This document shows positions 21,440-32,929 of a stretch of 64,000 nucleotides of DNA, in pieces. The stretch lies in contig OX392529.1 of the NCBI GenBank assembly GCA_947623455.1, forward strand, positions 56,253,186 to 56,317,185, in the 5' to 3' direction. Under the pieces are notes generated by a model, which searched no databases, was not told the DNA's origin, and saw nothing but the letters and a program-made list of their open reading frames with translations. Made by a program: the position numbers and the translations under genes. The stretch's first letter is position 1. Every line of letters starts with the position of its first letter. Origin of the DNA: Mimachlamys varia. Its lineage: Eukaryota > Mollusca > Bivalvia > Pectinida > Pectinidae.

Positions 21440-24400
21440 GTAAGTCTTCTTTTGACTGAACAATTATCTGTCTTCATGAAACCGTCTTCATCATTTGACA
21501 AAAATAACGTTTGTTTTTTTTCGATTCTCGACCCGTTTGTTTTCATTGTTGACATCCAGTCATGATCCCCGTCAGTTGCTTTGATGGTTATGTTTCATTG
21601 ACAGTCATTATTACAAGTAAATTGATGTAAGCATTTACGTTTAAGTTACGATGATATCTTATGACGACGTGCATTAAAGTTGATAATTGTAACATTAAAA
21701 TTAGGTTGTGAGATCATCGGCTTCATTCAAATATTTTGCATTTCTGGCAGTTGACATTTGATCGCCGACACATGATAACATTTCTGTCATAATTGATTAT
21801 TAAACCAGGTCTATTGGTTCGAGGTTCCACTACTGCTTTCCGTATACTTGTACAGTGTACCCTTGTTATACCGCCACCTTTCGTCCACAGCAATTGTGGC
21901 GGTATAACGAGGGTGGCGATAGTATCGAATTATGGAAATTATAAGCTGTCAAATTAACCATGAATATTAAATTGCATAATAGATTGCATTTCCAACATTT
22001 CTTTAAAAACAAGCTTAGTATTATATCGTCATATTGATCTGCTCTTGGCGCATGCCATTCCAAATGGAACACTAAAGAGTTCCACAAATGGAACACTAAA
22101 GAGTTCCACGATCTCCTAAAACAGAACAATATGGCATTATCATCAAAGGAAATATATAGCGATTCGGGACGTTTGTAATTTAAAAGTTGTGACGGATGGC
22201 GGTATGCGAGGGTCAGGCGAACTTAACAAGGGAATTATATAGGAGGAAATCCGTTCTAGAGGTTTAGGTTGCGGTATGCGAGGGTGGCGGTAGATTCGAG
22301 TGGCGATAGGTCGAGGGTACACTGTATACTTAAACATGTGATGTCAATTAAATATATTAAATGCTTACTTCGAATATTCTATAAATTTGTTTTTTAACCA
22401 AATACCGGGATTTACAATTTGGCAATATCCTTGCTAGTTTGATATAAATGCAAATTTCCAGAATGCAACATTTTACCGTGTAAATTTTTTGATTTCCTCA
22501 TTTGGAGTAAAAATCACTACATTTAGACATGTATGCAAAAATAAAGCAGCGAAACCGTAACTTCCTTATATATTTTTAATAGTTCTCTACATAACGGAAG
22601 ACTCATTTTTCAATAGTGTTGCAAGACTAATTACACCCCCCGCAACGAAGTAAGGGGTTTGTGTGGGTGTGCTGGAATCCCCATGTCTGGATGTCTGTCG
22701 TCCACAATAACTTGTCCGGAGATCTCCTCCTTAACTACAACTGGTAGATTTCAAGCGGCTTATAAAATTTGTTTACAAGTCTTGTATGCGCGGGCATGCT
22801 CTATCTGTTACGTCACAATTAAACAATATATCTTCTACGTTTATACAATTAACATGCATGCTCTGTAGTGAAGTATTGTTAACAGATCAACAGTAAGAAG
22901 CTATATGCAACTCGGTCTTATATGAACTGTTCTGTACTTTCCAGCCCAACACAAACAAATTATGCATATTACTGGTTTTAAACCTCCAGCATGTCTTGAA
23001 CACATGCAGTCCGGCTGTCAGAAGTCCGTTTTTTAATTCCTGAGTTCTTTAAAGGGAGTTACGTCCCTTTACTCCCGCAATAAACGTTTTGGAGATCTTC
23101 ATCAAATTCAAGATGATGAATTTCGCAAGAAGATTCCCATTTCTGTAAGTTGACCGTCAAGGTCAGTAAAGGATTATAAACTACCAGCATCTGCGGGGGA
23201 TGACAGTTCTAGTTTGCATAGTTATTGTACATGGGCTATACACAGTTACGTGCCAAAAGTCTTTCTCTTTTTTTTATTTTGCTATATATTCTTTGTATTT
23301 CCAACTTTTTTCAATGAATTTTCCTGACTTTGTTTATGGATGAATTTTGACAATTTTTTGCCATTTGGTACAAAAATATCCAAGGTTTCCACTCATAATA
23401 TCTATTTAATTTTCCGTTGTGTATTTATTGAGCTTTCCAGAATTATCTACACTGCTAATTTCCGTGTGACACCATTTCTCTCTATAACGCTATAGCTACA
23501 AATTTGCAAAATGATGTCGAAATGGCGTCCCGAAAATTGGATGTTGTAAATAAATTATGATTTTGAATTCTCTGGTCATACATAACGGAAAACAGTGAAC
23601 ATATTATGAGACGAAACAGGAAACAATTCTTTATAAATACACAAAATTTCATTAACTATATTGATCCATAAACAAAGTCATGAAATTCATTGAAGAAAGG
23701 TGGAAATACAAAGAATATATAGCAAATTAAAAAAATTGAAAGACTTCTGTCACGTCACTGTATATATATATTATTTTGCACCTCTATATTGAACTTCAAA
23801 TGATCTGTGCTATAGAAGTATAATAGAATAAATGATTTAAAAAAAAAAAATGAGAAAATTGAATGTAACCATGATTTTAAAGGAAAATTCATGACTCATT
23901 TTGATTGTAAAATTAATTTGTTTTGTAGAAATTTTTATATCTTTGAACATTCTCCATTCTTCTTTATGATGTTCATTTGTGTACATGTATATTTTTTGGC
24001 AAAATGTTCACTGTTACAAACAGAGTTACAATAATTTTTTTAATCAACTGGCAAATTTCCAGGAAACTGGCATGGCATGCTTATGGACTGTTGAAATGGT
24101 GGTAACATATTTGAAATCAATGATTGGAATTGATAAGACAAATTTTTATTGACAGCGTTCAATACACAATACATAATGATCTATAGTGACCTGTGTGAAT
24201 TGGCCTATCAGGAGGGTCACACATGTACATATATAGATAGGTATATAATTGTGATTGTGTTTCGTTATATATTTACACCAGTGGAGTGGAGTGGTGTAGT
24301 ATAACTTCTGAACTACATTTTAATCATTGATAAGGTGTTTTGTTACAAAAGTCTGAATCATTTAAAGTTACAACCAGCAGAGTTAGAGGAAGGATATGAT

Positions 24401-25512
24401 TTTCGGTCGAGGAGTACTAGGTGCACCTTAGTGATAATGTACATGCCTGTGTAGTAGAGAAATAGATGATATTTCTATCTTACGATGAGTAGTAAGTATA
24501 GATTATCGTTGCCTTCATGTTTTAATCTTGCTCTGGCTTAGGAATTTATGATCAGCCAATATCAAATATACCTCGGTAGTCAAATTTTCAGGGGGTTTTT
24601 TTCCCCCTGAATTCTTTGAAAAAATATGAGTATAAACATGTTAAATGTTTGCAGAGTTTTTTTTAATATTCCGATATATTTTTCTATTCAAGAAAATAGA
24701 ATGATTTGTATTTTGATCCTTAAATCTTTGGAAAAATTTCAGGTATCAATGATTTGTGTCACAAACGTGATGACATTCACAAGCAGATCCTACAAGAGGA
24801 AGAGGAGAAACAAAAACTGCAGAATGACATCCGCATCCTCACAGAAAGGCTGGCCAAAATCAATGAAAGTCTGAGTAAAAAGATGGCATCTCGCAATGAG
24901 TTCGACAAGACGATAGCGGAAACAGAGGCTGCTTACATGAAGGTAAGTAATTATATCAAACTCCAAATGTTTCTGGAGAATAGGTCGATAAATTTGAATA
25001 ACTGATAAAGTATTTGGTTTGGTCAGTGAATGAAACTGGAGAAAGATTTTCTAACTAAAAATTGGTAATTACCCGGTATGACATGAGGCCTCTAAAATAT
25101 TCTTGGGGACCTTTCTGTAAAAAACTGATCTCATGCCATCTGTAAACCAATATTTGTTTTGACATTCTTGTCAGAGATTTAGTAGATATCATGGGATTGA
25201 TAAGAATACATGTACACTCTCTAGATCTATAGAAATGCTGAATTTTGTAGTCAACAATATTTAAATATTATTTATTTAGATTTTTTTTATACAAAAAAAT
25301 GGTTATATTGATGATTTATTGTAAAAAATGTCGTTTCCTTCGAAGTTATGATTTTTTAAAAACGTTTTAGCTGAATATTGTTTTCTTTATTCTTGCAGAT
25401 ATTAGAAAGCTCACAAACATTATTAAATGTGTTAAAACGAGAATCCCAAAGTCTACGAGAGAAAAGCACAGTAGGCGGAGGAGCATCACAGAGAACATTG
25501 AACCAGACATGA
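21388..25512 (+). CDS. SSNA1: SSNA1 (Sjogren syndrome nuclear autoantigen 1 / NA14), three exons
   Basis: Three exons (52, 200 and 114 nt) encode 121 residues, close to the 119 of the human protein. The N terminus [17 protein letters not shown], the central [20 protein letters not shown] and [15 protein letters not shown] are strongly conserved. SSNA1 is a coiled-coil protein that forms fibrils, binds and remodels microtubules, and acts at centrosomes, basal bodies and midbodies. Residues about 5-105 are predicted helical and charged, with a short Ser/Gly-rich tail (STVGGGASQ). Introns are in phase 1 (residue 18) and phase 0. Poly(A) signals AATAAA occur at 26411-26416 and 27013-27018. I am confident of both structure and identity. 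Confidence 0.97.
21853..22324. mobile_element. MITE with TA target site (Tc1/mariner-type ends)
   Basis: CAGTGTACCC at the left and GGGTACACTG at the right are exact inverted repeats, each flanked by TA. The subterminal regions also contain repeated GGCGGTATAACGAGGGTGGC-like blocks. About 470 bp without a transposase frame. Confidence 0.75.
22628..22760. repeat. Dispersed repeat with CCCCGCAACGAAGT end
   Basis: CAACGAAGTAAGGGG, TGCTGGAATCCCC, CTGTCGTCC and AACTACAACTGG occur in this order. A reverse-orientation relative of the end lies at about 47,155-47,215 (CCTAACTTCGTTGCGAGGG). Confidence 0.5.
24743..24942 (+). CDS. SSNA1: SSNA1 exon 2
   Basis: Acceptor AATTTCAG, donor AAG|GTAAGT. The split codon with exon 1 gives Cys18. 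It encodes the main coiled coil: [20 protein letters not shown] and [18 protein letters not shown]. Confidence 0.97.
25399..25512 (+). CDS. SSNA1: SSNA1 exon 3 (to stop codon)
   Basis: Acceptor TTCTTGCAG, phase 0. It encodes [20 protein letters not shown] and a short Ser/Gly tail, ending ACA TGA at 25510-25512. Confidence 0.97.
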   Translation: MLESSQTLLNVLKRESQSLREKSTVGGGASQRTLNQT

Positions 25513-27020
25513 TCTCAAATACCCTGCCTTTTATAAAAACAAACAATCTGATATAGCTGAGTTATCCCCCCTTGCACACCTGTTTGCTGGATCACCTGTG
25601 CGTTTGTAGGCTCTAATCATCAAGCTGGTATGGCAGGGCCATTACACTCGTCCATTTCGCCTTTCTGACGAATCCTTATTCAAAGTGTTTCACACTGTAC
25701 CTCCTATATATATTTTTCCTTCAATCTGTTGAGTATATTTTAGCAAACATTTCTATAAAAGCATTGCCATCAGTTTAGATACATATACATTATTAATTAT
25801 GTATGTTGTACATCATTTGAAACTTATAAACTTGCTAAAGTTATTCTATCTGTCTGGGCTTTGATAATATAATCTCTATTGTATGCTTTTTTCACCTTAC
25901 AAAGATAGTGAGTAGGAGAAGATAACTTGTTAGACCAATATTGTGCTGTGTCCAGCAAGTTTTGATCTGTCAATCTGTGATAATTGATATATAGCCACTG
26001 GATCATAGATATTCACATTAAATATTCATATATAAATGATGTATTTTGTTCTTGCTCTAGAAATCTTTTCAAATCATGCATAAATTCTTTTTTTTTCCCC
26101 CTGTGTAAATAAGATAGAAATTATGAATGATCTGTATCTGTTTAGTATTTTTGAATTACTCGAAGTATTTTCGCTATCACAAACTTTTTATCTGCATTAC
26201 AAGGGACCAATTGACAATTTGCCTTTGAAGGAAACTTTTCCTATAGAATCAATTATAGTTAAAAGCTGGTATATTACATATTCTCTATCCTTGCAACATA
26301 AGTATTTTAACAATACAAAGACTGCTTGGTATGCAGATTTCAAAGTAAATTTAATATTTTTTAATCTTTGTGTATACATTTTCATATATAAAATTAAATC
26401 CAAATAATTTAATAAAAAATCCAACACTGTCTTCTTTATTTAATGCTGTCTTCGTTTAATTGTCAAATGTTATCTTTCTGGTTTGCATATGTGTTCTTAA
26501 ATGTCCTCGACTTTAAAATGCAACATTATCTTCAGAAAAAATGTGCCCTTAATATTATTGATGAATAAGTTTTTTTCTATCTGAAGCATTAACTGTACAT
26601 GCTGGTGTCTTGTACGGCATAATTCCATGTGTATAGTACCACAGTCTCCTGTTGCTATAGGTTTTATAGAGAGTGGAAGAAAGTTGTGACTGAATAAATT
26701 ATGAGTAAATGAATAACATGTATATATATATACAGACACCAATATACAATGTTCGTCATCCACTGTACAAGTAGATGTTTCAGCATTGCATTTTTCGGAA
26801 ATCTAAATTTTTTGAAATTTTATATCATCAACCTTGTTAATATAAACAAAAACTTGCATTGTTGTTAAGGTCAAGTTTAATACTACATTTTTTCCCTAGA
26901 AATTATTTTTGGTAAATACTAATTTATATGTTCCAAATGTTGAAAATGTCTACCTGTACAGTGGTGACAGCTAGTATATGTTTTGTTGACAGTTGTATAT
27001 ACTATGTGTTGGAATAAATG
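25513..27020 (+). other. SSNA1: SSNA1 3' UTR and possible extension
   Basis: The transcript most likely ends after the AATAAA at 26411-26416 (about 0.9 kb of 3' UTR) or at 27013-27018. Short open frames here carry no domain pattern. Confidence 0.55.
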
Positions 27021-27417
27021 ATATTTTAATGTGGAATTTAGTCTGTATTAGTTGTATGTCCTCCATCTGTGCTGCAAGAGGAGACAAGAAGGTAGATGAT
27101 ACATCTCTGTTGTCTCATTTATAATTATATTACTACCAGGACATGCTTCATCTACTGGTACTTAGTGAGGGTTGGAAGTGTTCAATACAGAATACAATAC
27201 AATACTTTGCAATACAAAGTTATGTCCCTTGGTTCAAAGTGGATCACTATAGTCCATGGAGCATCTCATGAGTATGCATTATCGCCTTCAATTCAAATTT
27301 TGTTTGTGATAACCTTTGATCATGGCTAATGACTTCAGGCACAGTTACAAATGTACTTGCCTTTGTTTAGTTTTTGTTGCCATTAATTATTGTTAATGGT
27401 ATGGGGGATGCTGGTTA

Positions 27418-27525
27418 CCACAGGGATCTGAGAATTTGTTACAGCTAGTTTTGGACCTAAAATAGGGTGTTTAGAATAATTTTACACATTTGGGGGGTTA
27501 AGATCAATTTTCGATAAAAATACCC
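27418..27525. repeat. Foldback family H, half copy
   Basis: ACAGGGATCTGAGAATTTGT, TACAGCTAGTTTTGGACCTA and TCAATTTTCGATAAAAATAC match the left arm of the element at 31,181. The right arm is missing. Confidence 0.7.
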
Positions 27526-27864
27526 CCTCAGTAGTCATAAGAGCTTTTATGTGCTGGTTACTGGCTATACTCTCACTTGTGCTTGTAATATTTATGACTA
27601 CCTTGGATGCTTCATCTTTAAACAACAGTTTCAGTCTATTGAATATTAATGATAAATGGACTCCCACAACTAAATCATTTACTATTTGTTATTACCAAAC
27701 ATTTTAGCTAATAACTATAATATTTAAAGTGCAACACTAGTGACAACGGCCTGATTCATAGATAAATACCTTACAAAGGCTACAAAACGAGTTTTCTGGG
27801 ATGTTTACCGGCGAACTGTGCTATCACAATGTCCAGAAGTTTACATGCAAAATCGGTGACCCTA

Positions 27865-28762
27865 AACAGGTGTCGGATAAAACAGGTTCATCTGACCAAT
27901 ATGTTGTCTAACATTTGGGATAAGACAGGTTCATCTGACCAATGTAGTGTCGGATAAGACAGGTTCATCTGACCAATGTGGTATCGGATAAGACTGGTTC
28001 ATCTGACCAATGTAGTGTCGGATAAGACAGGTTCATCTGACCAATGTAGTGTCGGATAAGACAGGTTCATCTGACCAATGTAGTGTCGGATAAGACTGGT
28101 TCATCTGACCAATGTAGTGTCGGATAAGACAGGTCCATCTGACCAATGTGGTGTCGGATAAGACAGGTCCATCTGACCAATGTGGTATCGGATAAGACTG
28201 GTTCATCTGACCAATGTAGTGTCGGATAAGACAGGTTCATCTGACCAATGTAGTGTCGGATAAAACAGGTTCATCTGACCAATGTAGTGTCGGATAAAAC
28301 AGGTTCATCTGACCAATGTAGTGTCGGATAAGACAGGTTCGTCTGACCAATGTAGTGTCGGATAAGACAGGTTCATATGACCAATGTCTTGTCGGATAAG
28401 ACAGGTTCATCTGACTAATGTAGTATCAGATAAGACAGGTTCATCTGACCAATGTGGTGTCGGATAAGACAGGTTCATCTGACCAATGTAGTGTCGGATA
28501 AGACAGGTTCGTCTGACCAATGTAGTATCGGATAAGACAGGTTCATCTGACCAATGTAGTATCAGATAAGACAGGTTCATCTGACATGGTGTCGGATAAG
28601 ACAGGTTCATCTGACCAATATGTTGTCTAACGTTTGGGATAAGACAGGTTCATCTGACCAATATGTTGTCTAACGTTTGGGATAAGACAGGTTCATCTGA
28701 CCAATATGTTGTCTAACATTTGGGATAAGACAGGTTCATCTGACCAATGTGTTGTTTCTGAC
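27865..28762. repeat. 34-bp minisatellite
   Basis: About 26 units of GTGTCGGATAAGACAGGTTC plus ATCTGACCAATGTA. A variant unit with TATGTTGTCTAACRTTTGGGA occurs at both ends of the array. Homogeneity is high in the centre. Frames are incidental. Confidence 0.93.
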
Positions 28763-29083
28763 AATGTGACGGACAAGACTAACATAATCTCACTCCAGGG
28801 TGATGTTAGAAGGAAGAATACTTTAAAAATCTAACGATAATGTAGTCTTTGTATAGAAAGTCATCTTGCCGTTGTCCGTTCAAATATGATAAGTTTTTAA
28901 GTGTAAATGAAACCAAAAAATCATTCAATTCATTTGAAGTGTAAGATACATGTATTTCAAAATTCAAGACTTTATCCAATAGAACCGCTGATTGGTGACG
29001 CCAGAGAATTTCTTTTTAGAGAACGTCCATCCGTATTCTTCTTTTGATATGGATTGCACTGTAGGCAATGTACATTGTAATTG

Positions 29084-29170
29084 CATCGTCGCGATCGGAA
29101 ACCCACGGACACTTCTCTGACGTTTGCATACATGTACGTCAGAAAAGTGTACTGTGGGTTTCCGACGATG
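29084..29170. mobile_element. Foldback MITE, copy 1
   Basis: Inverted arms CATCGTCG..GGAAACCCACGG and TGTGGGTTTCCGACGATG enclose CTGACGTTTGCATACATGTA. A near-identical element lies at 38,448-38,525. Confidence 0.8.
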
Positions 29171-29649
29171 TTTTAATTGTGAAAATGTCTTATAAGGCTG
29201 GTGTCGGAGGAAATACATGTAGTGTCCCTGAGACATCTATATAAACATTAATGTTTATCAATCTGAATCTGGTGTCGGAGGAAAATAGAGTACATTTATA
29301 TCAATTTATTTTGAGAATTCTGAGTCTTCACATGGTCTTATACGACCTTCGGTGGACGAGATTAATATATGTAAGACTGGTGTTACAGTCGGAAGAAAAA
29401 AGGATCTCCGAGATATCTACATTTACATTACTATGTGTCATTAGATGAGAGGCTGGTGTTGGAGTGAGAGGAAAATAGGGTACCAGGCCTCGGTTTCATC
29501 AATTTTTCGTGCCTTAAGGAAATTCCTTAACTTTAATGTCTCCATAGGAAAGAATTACAAAGTTAAGGAGGATTCGTAGTTAAGAAACATTCCTTAAACT
29601 CTGTAACGCTTCCATATAGAGATTTTAAGTTACATGTTATGAATCCCCA

Positions 29650-29880
29650 TGAGGAACATTGATGAAACTGGCAAAACACAAACTATGAACAAAGGAAAGA
29701 TTTGTACGGAGACCATTGGAAATGAACAAGATATTTGAGAGTAGATTGACTATAAGACAAAGGTGATATTCCAGAGTAAGCGTCTTCGATTCTGCTTCAT
29801 CGACGACACCCGTGATGTCACATCCAAGTTAATGTCACTTCATCAGAGTGAGACCACAGGGACATGTATAGACTTATGAT
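29650..29880 (-). mobile_element. Penelope-like element 3' fragment
   Basis: On the minus strand this matches the sequence 3' of the reverse transcriptase remnant: ACATCACGGGTGTCGTCGAT, GAAGCAGAATCGAAGACGC and CTTTCCTTTGTTC. It is diverged and truncated. Confidence 0.5.
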
Positions 29881-30044
29881 AAAATTTAGTGATTGATCAA
29901 TACCTATATATACATTTTTTTTTCAAATGATTTTTTCGTACATAATTTTCAATCACAAGCATATTCAAAAACATCCACCTTCATAGCATACGAGGATACA
30001 GATAATCTCTCAATGAGATCAAGATGGCAACCATAAAACGTGTC

Positions 30045-30978
30045 TGTGGTCTTCATCAACCCACGTGTGGTCTCATCAACCTAGTGTGGTCTTCATCAAC
30101 CTACGTGTGATATTCATCAACCTACGTGTGATCTTCATCAACCCACGTGTGATCTTCATCAACCCACGTGTGATCTTCATCAACCTACGTGTGATCTTCA
30201 TCAACCCACGTGTGATCGTCATCAACCTATGTGTGATCTTCATCAACCTACGCGTGATCTTCATCAACCCACGTGTGATATTCATCAACCTACGTGTGAT
30301 CTTCATCAACCTACGGCTGATCTTCATCAACCTACGCGTGATCTTCATCAACCCACGTGTGATCTTCATCAACCCACGTGTGATCTTCATCAACCTACGT
30401 GTGATCTTCATCAACCTACGTGTGATCTTCATCAACCTACGCGTGATCTTCATCAACCCACGTGTGATATTCATCAACCCACGTGTGATATTCATCAACC
30501 TACGTGTGATATTCATCAACCTACGTGTGATCTTCATCAACCCACGTGAGATCGTCATCAACCTACGTGTGATCTTCATCAACCTACGTGTGATCTTCAT
30601 CAACCCACGTGTGGTCTTCATCAACCTACGTGTGATCTTCATTAACCTACGTGTGATCTTCATCAACCCACGTGTGATCTTCATCAACCTACGTGTGATG
30701 ATCTTCATCAACCCACGTGTGGTCTTCATCAACCTACGTGTGATCTTCATTAACCTACGCGTGATCTTCATCAACCTACGTGTGATCTTCATCAACCTAC
30801 GTGTGATGATCTTCATCAACCCACGTGTGATCTTCATCAACCTACGTGTGATCTTCATCAACCTACGCGTGATCTTCATCAACCCACGTGTGATCTTCAT
30901 CAACCCACGTGTGATCTTCATCAACCTACGTGTGATCTTCATCAACCCACGTGTGATCTTCATCAACCCACATGCGAT
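30045..30978. repeat. 21-bp minisatellite with CACGTG motifs
   Basis: About 44 units of GATCTTCATCAACCTACGTG T with C/T variants. Because 21 is a multiple of 3, all phases lacking stops stay open, giving frames of 336 and 296 codons on opposite strands. These are artefacts. Units of the CCCACGTG type contain the E-box CACGTG. Confidence 0.93.
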
Positions 30979-31180
30979 CTTTCCGTCGACATGTTTAAGT
31001 CTGCCGTCGGGTCAGAGGGAGATTTTTGTTTTGTCTGGTACATGTTGTACGAAATACTTATTAAAGAATAAGTAATCTGCTGCTATGTACTGTGGTGTGA
31101 CGTGTATTTTGTAACTCATTGATTGACATTTGTGTCTCAATTATACCATCGCATATATATTTAGTAAAACTCAGAAGAAC

Positions 31181-31402
31181 CACAGGGACATGAGAATTTC
31201 TTATAGCTAGTTCTGAACCTAAACTAGGATGTTTAAATTAATTTTACACTTTTGGGGGGTTTAGTTCAATTTTCGATAAAAATACCTCTCGAAAGACTTT
31301 ATGACCGAAAATTGAACTAAACCCCCCAAAAGTGTAACATTACTCTAAGCACCCTAGTTTAGGTTCCGAAAATTAGCTGTTACAAATTCTCTGGTCCCTG
31401 TG
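31181..31402. mobile_element. Foldback MITE family H, full copy
   Basis: Long inverted arms of about 90 bp run from CACAGGGACATGAGAATTTC to GAGAATTTG-type sequence ending GGTCCCTGTG. The inner arms GGTTTAGTTCAATTTTCG / CGAAAATTGAACTAAACC flank a short centre. Confidence 0.85.
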
Positions 31403-31632
31403 AGAAGAACGATGAACAGTGCATGACAAACAAAATCCAAATCAAATACACAAAACGGTATTTTTAATGCTTGTGTAACATCTATGAACAACATAAAGTG
31501 AAATTTCAGAGCAAAGAATTTAACATTCATACTATGTGTAATTTGGAAACCGTCGGCATTTTTCGAATTCATTAACTGAAAGTGCCGAAGATTACCAATT
31601 AATGTATTGAGATGTAACACCAAGCCGGTTTT

Positions 31633-31795
31633 AACCACAGGGGCTAGGCACAGACCTATGTCACAATGAAATGTTTGTCAACAATCATTTGTCACAGATT
31701 TATAGTAGTAGGAAGGGGTTATATTCGAGAGAGGTAAAATACTTATCTGACAATCATTTCATAGTGACAAAGGTCTGTGCCTAGCTTCTGTGGTT
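31633..31795. mobile_element. Foldback element with AACCACAG ends
   Basis: AACCACAGGGGCTAGGCACA at the left and TGTGCCTAGCTTCTGTGGTT at the right are inverted, with inner arms TGTCACAATGAAATG / CATTTCATAGTGACA. About 163 bp, no coding. Confidence 0.8.
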
Positions 31796-32089
31796 GTAAT
31801 GAAGAGCTGCTTTTACAGTTTGCATAGTTAGGCCTACTGAAGATCTGTAGTTGACTTTGGTTTGTTAATTTTGACATGTGAGTGTTGAACAAACAACAGC
31901 TTTATTTTTGCCATGCAAACAGGTATTTCACTATCGAAGTGAAAGCACTTTTCTGACGAGGGTTCTTCCTGTCCTCCTCGTTTGTTTTCATGGCATTTCT
32001 ATCAACGAAATGTCGAAAGAGTTGCGATTCACATTTACACATGATAATACCGACATTGTTGTACAGGTATGAAGCTAAGTAAGAAGTCT

Positions 32090-32095
32090 TTTATT
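32090..32095 (-). promoter_or_regulatory. Candidate poly(A) signal of the BCL10-like gene
   Basis: TTTATT on the plus strand gives AATAAA on the minus strand, 245 nt after the stop codon. It lies beyond the 3' UTR hairpin, so the hairpin would be part of the mRNA. Confidence 0.6.
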
Positions 32096-32178
32096 TATGC
32101 CTAGTAATTCATAATCTGGATAATGCTGTCTAACAAGTTCCCTTTGCAGTTGGAAAAAATAATTGGCACAACAGATCA

Positions 32179-32291
32179 TAGTCCGAAGGGTTCTGACTCT
32201 CTGACCCGCTAAATATTTGGACGACAGGCGGGTGCGAGACACCTGTCGTCCAAATATTTAGCGGGTCAGAGAGTCAGAACCCTTCGGACTA
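32179..32291. repeat. Perfect 50-bp inverted repeat in the 3' UTR of the BCL10-like gene
   Basis: Arms 32179-32228 and 32242-32291 are exact reverse complements around a 13-nt loop (CGGGTGCGAGACA). The arm begins TAGTCCGAAGGGTTCTGACT. It starts 48 nt after the stop codon. As RNA it would form a 50-bp perfect duplex. Confidence 0.9.
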
Positions 32292-32339
32292 ACCACATCA
32301 TTGTCGACGCTTTTAGAATAAGAAAATATCTTAAAATCA

Positions 32340-32929
32340 TTATAATATTTCTTTAACTTTCGTAGAATCTGAGGAACTGAAACTCCCCGTCGTTAGGGAC
32401 TCTGTATGTTCCTCACCTTCTCGGAAAAACTCTTTCCTGTGGGTTTCTTGAGCTGTGTCAACTTCTCCGTTGTCCGCGGATCTGGAAGTGAATTTCAGCT
32501 TTTGGCGATTTGTGTGCTCCTTCCTGTCTTTCATTGAATCTGTCTCGGTATCCTCGACTGGACGATTTGGACAGGTTACTTGGCGAGCAGACGACAAATG
32601 TGTTTCTCCGAGATCGATTTCACGAACAACTAACGGGATAGGGTTCTCGACTCGAACAGGCGGCGGCATCACAGGGCGGTCACTGTAGTATAAAATCGTT
32701 GGGTCATGACAAGCGTTTTGCTGAGGTCCAATTTGCATTAGATCTGGTCTCCTTCCTGGCTGAGCACTGAGTGGGGGTTGGTTTACTGGAGAGGGGATAT
32801 GGTCGTGCTCCGGAGGATGGTTTTCCGGAGAGCCCGAGTCTGCAGTTGCTGAGGGAGGTGGCGGAGGTGGTTTTGGGAGCGACCCCTCGTCAATCTTTAT
32901 CGAATTTGAGACCGGCCCTCTAACCAAAG
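32340..32929 (-). CDS. BCL10-like exon 3: Pro/Ser-rich C-terminal region
   Basis: Acceptor ACTTGTAG; the split codon gives Ala110. It is open for 195 codons to the stop at 32340-32342. It has a PKPPPPPPS run, several PPP/PPE patches, a charged segment KDRKEHTNRQKLKFTSR and a Ser-rich end. No folded domain seen. Confidence 0.88.

Larger units (their letters stand above)
21440..24742 (+). other. SSNA1: SSNA1 intron 1
   Basis: 3.3 kb. It contains a TA-flanked MITE (21,853-22,324) and a mollusc-style dispersed repeat near 22,628-22,760. The rest is AT-rich with no exon seen. Confidence 0.7.
28763..30044. other. Non-coding stretch
   Basis: It contains the foldback MITE at 29,084-29,170, three GGCTGGTGT(C/T)GGAG-type repeats near 29,195-29,470 and a Penelope-like 3' fragment at about 29,650-29,880. 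No gene seen. Confidence 0.45.

Noticed and set aside
27865..28762. CRISPR-like direct repeats
   Set aside because: The units are contiguous without unique spacers, and the DNA is eukaryotic with spliced genes. It is a minisatellite.
30065..31075. Long open frame (336 codons) of seven-residue repeats, plus 296 codons on the opposite strand
   Set aside because: It is the 21-bp minisatellite read without stops. Both strands and a third frame are open for the same reason, there is no domain and codon use follows the repeat.
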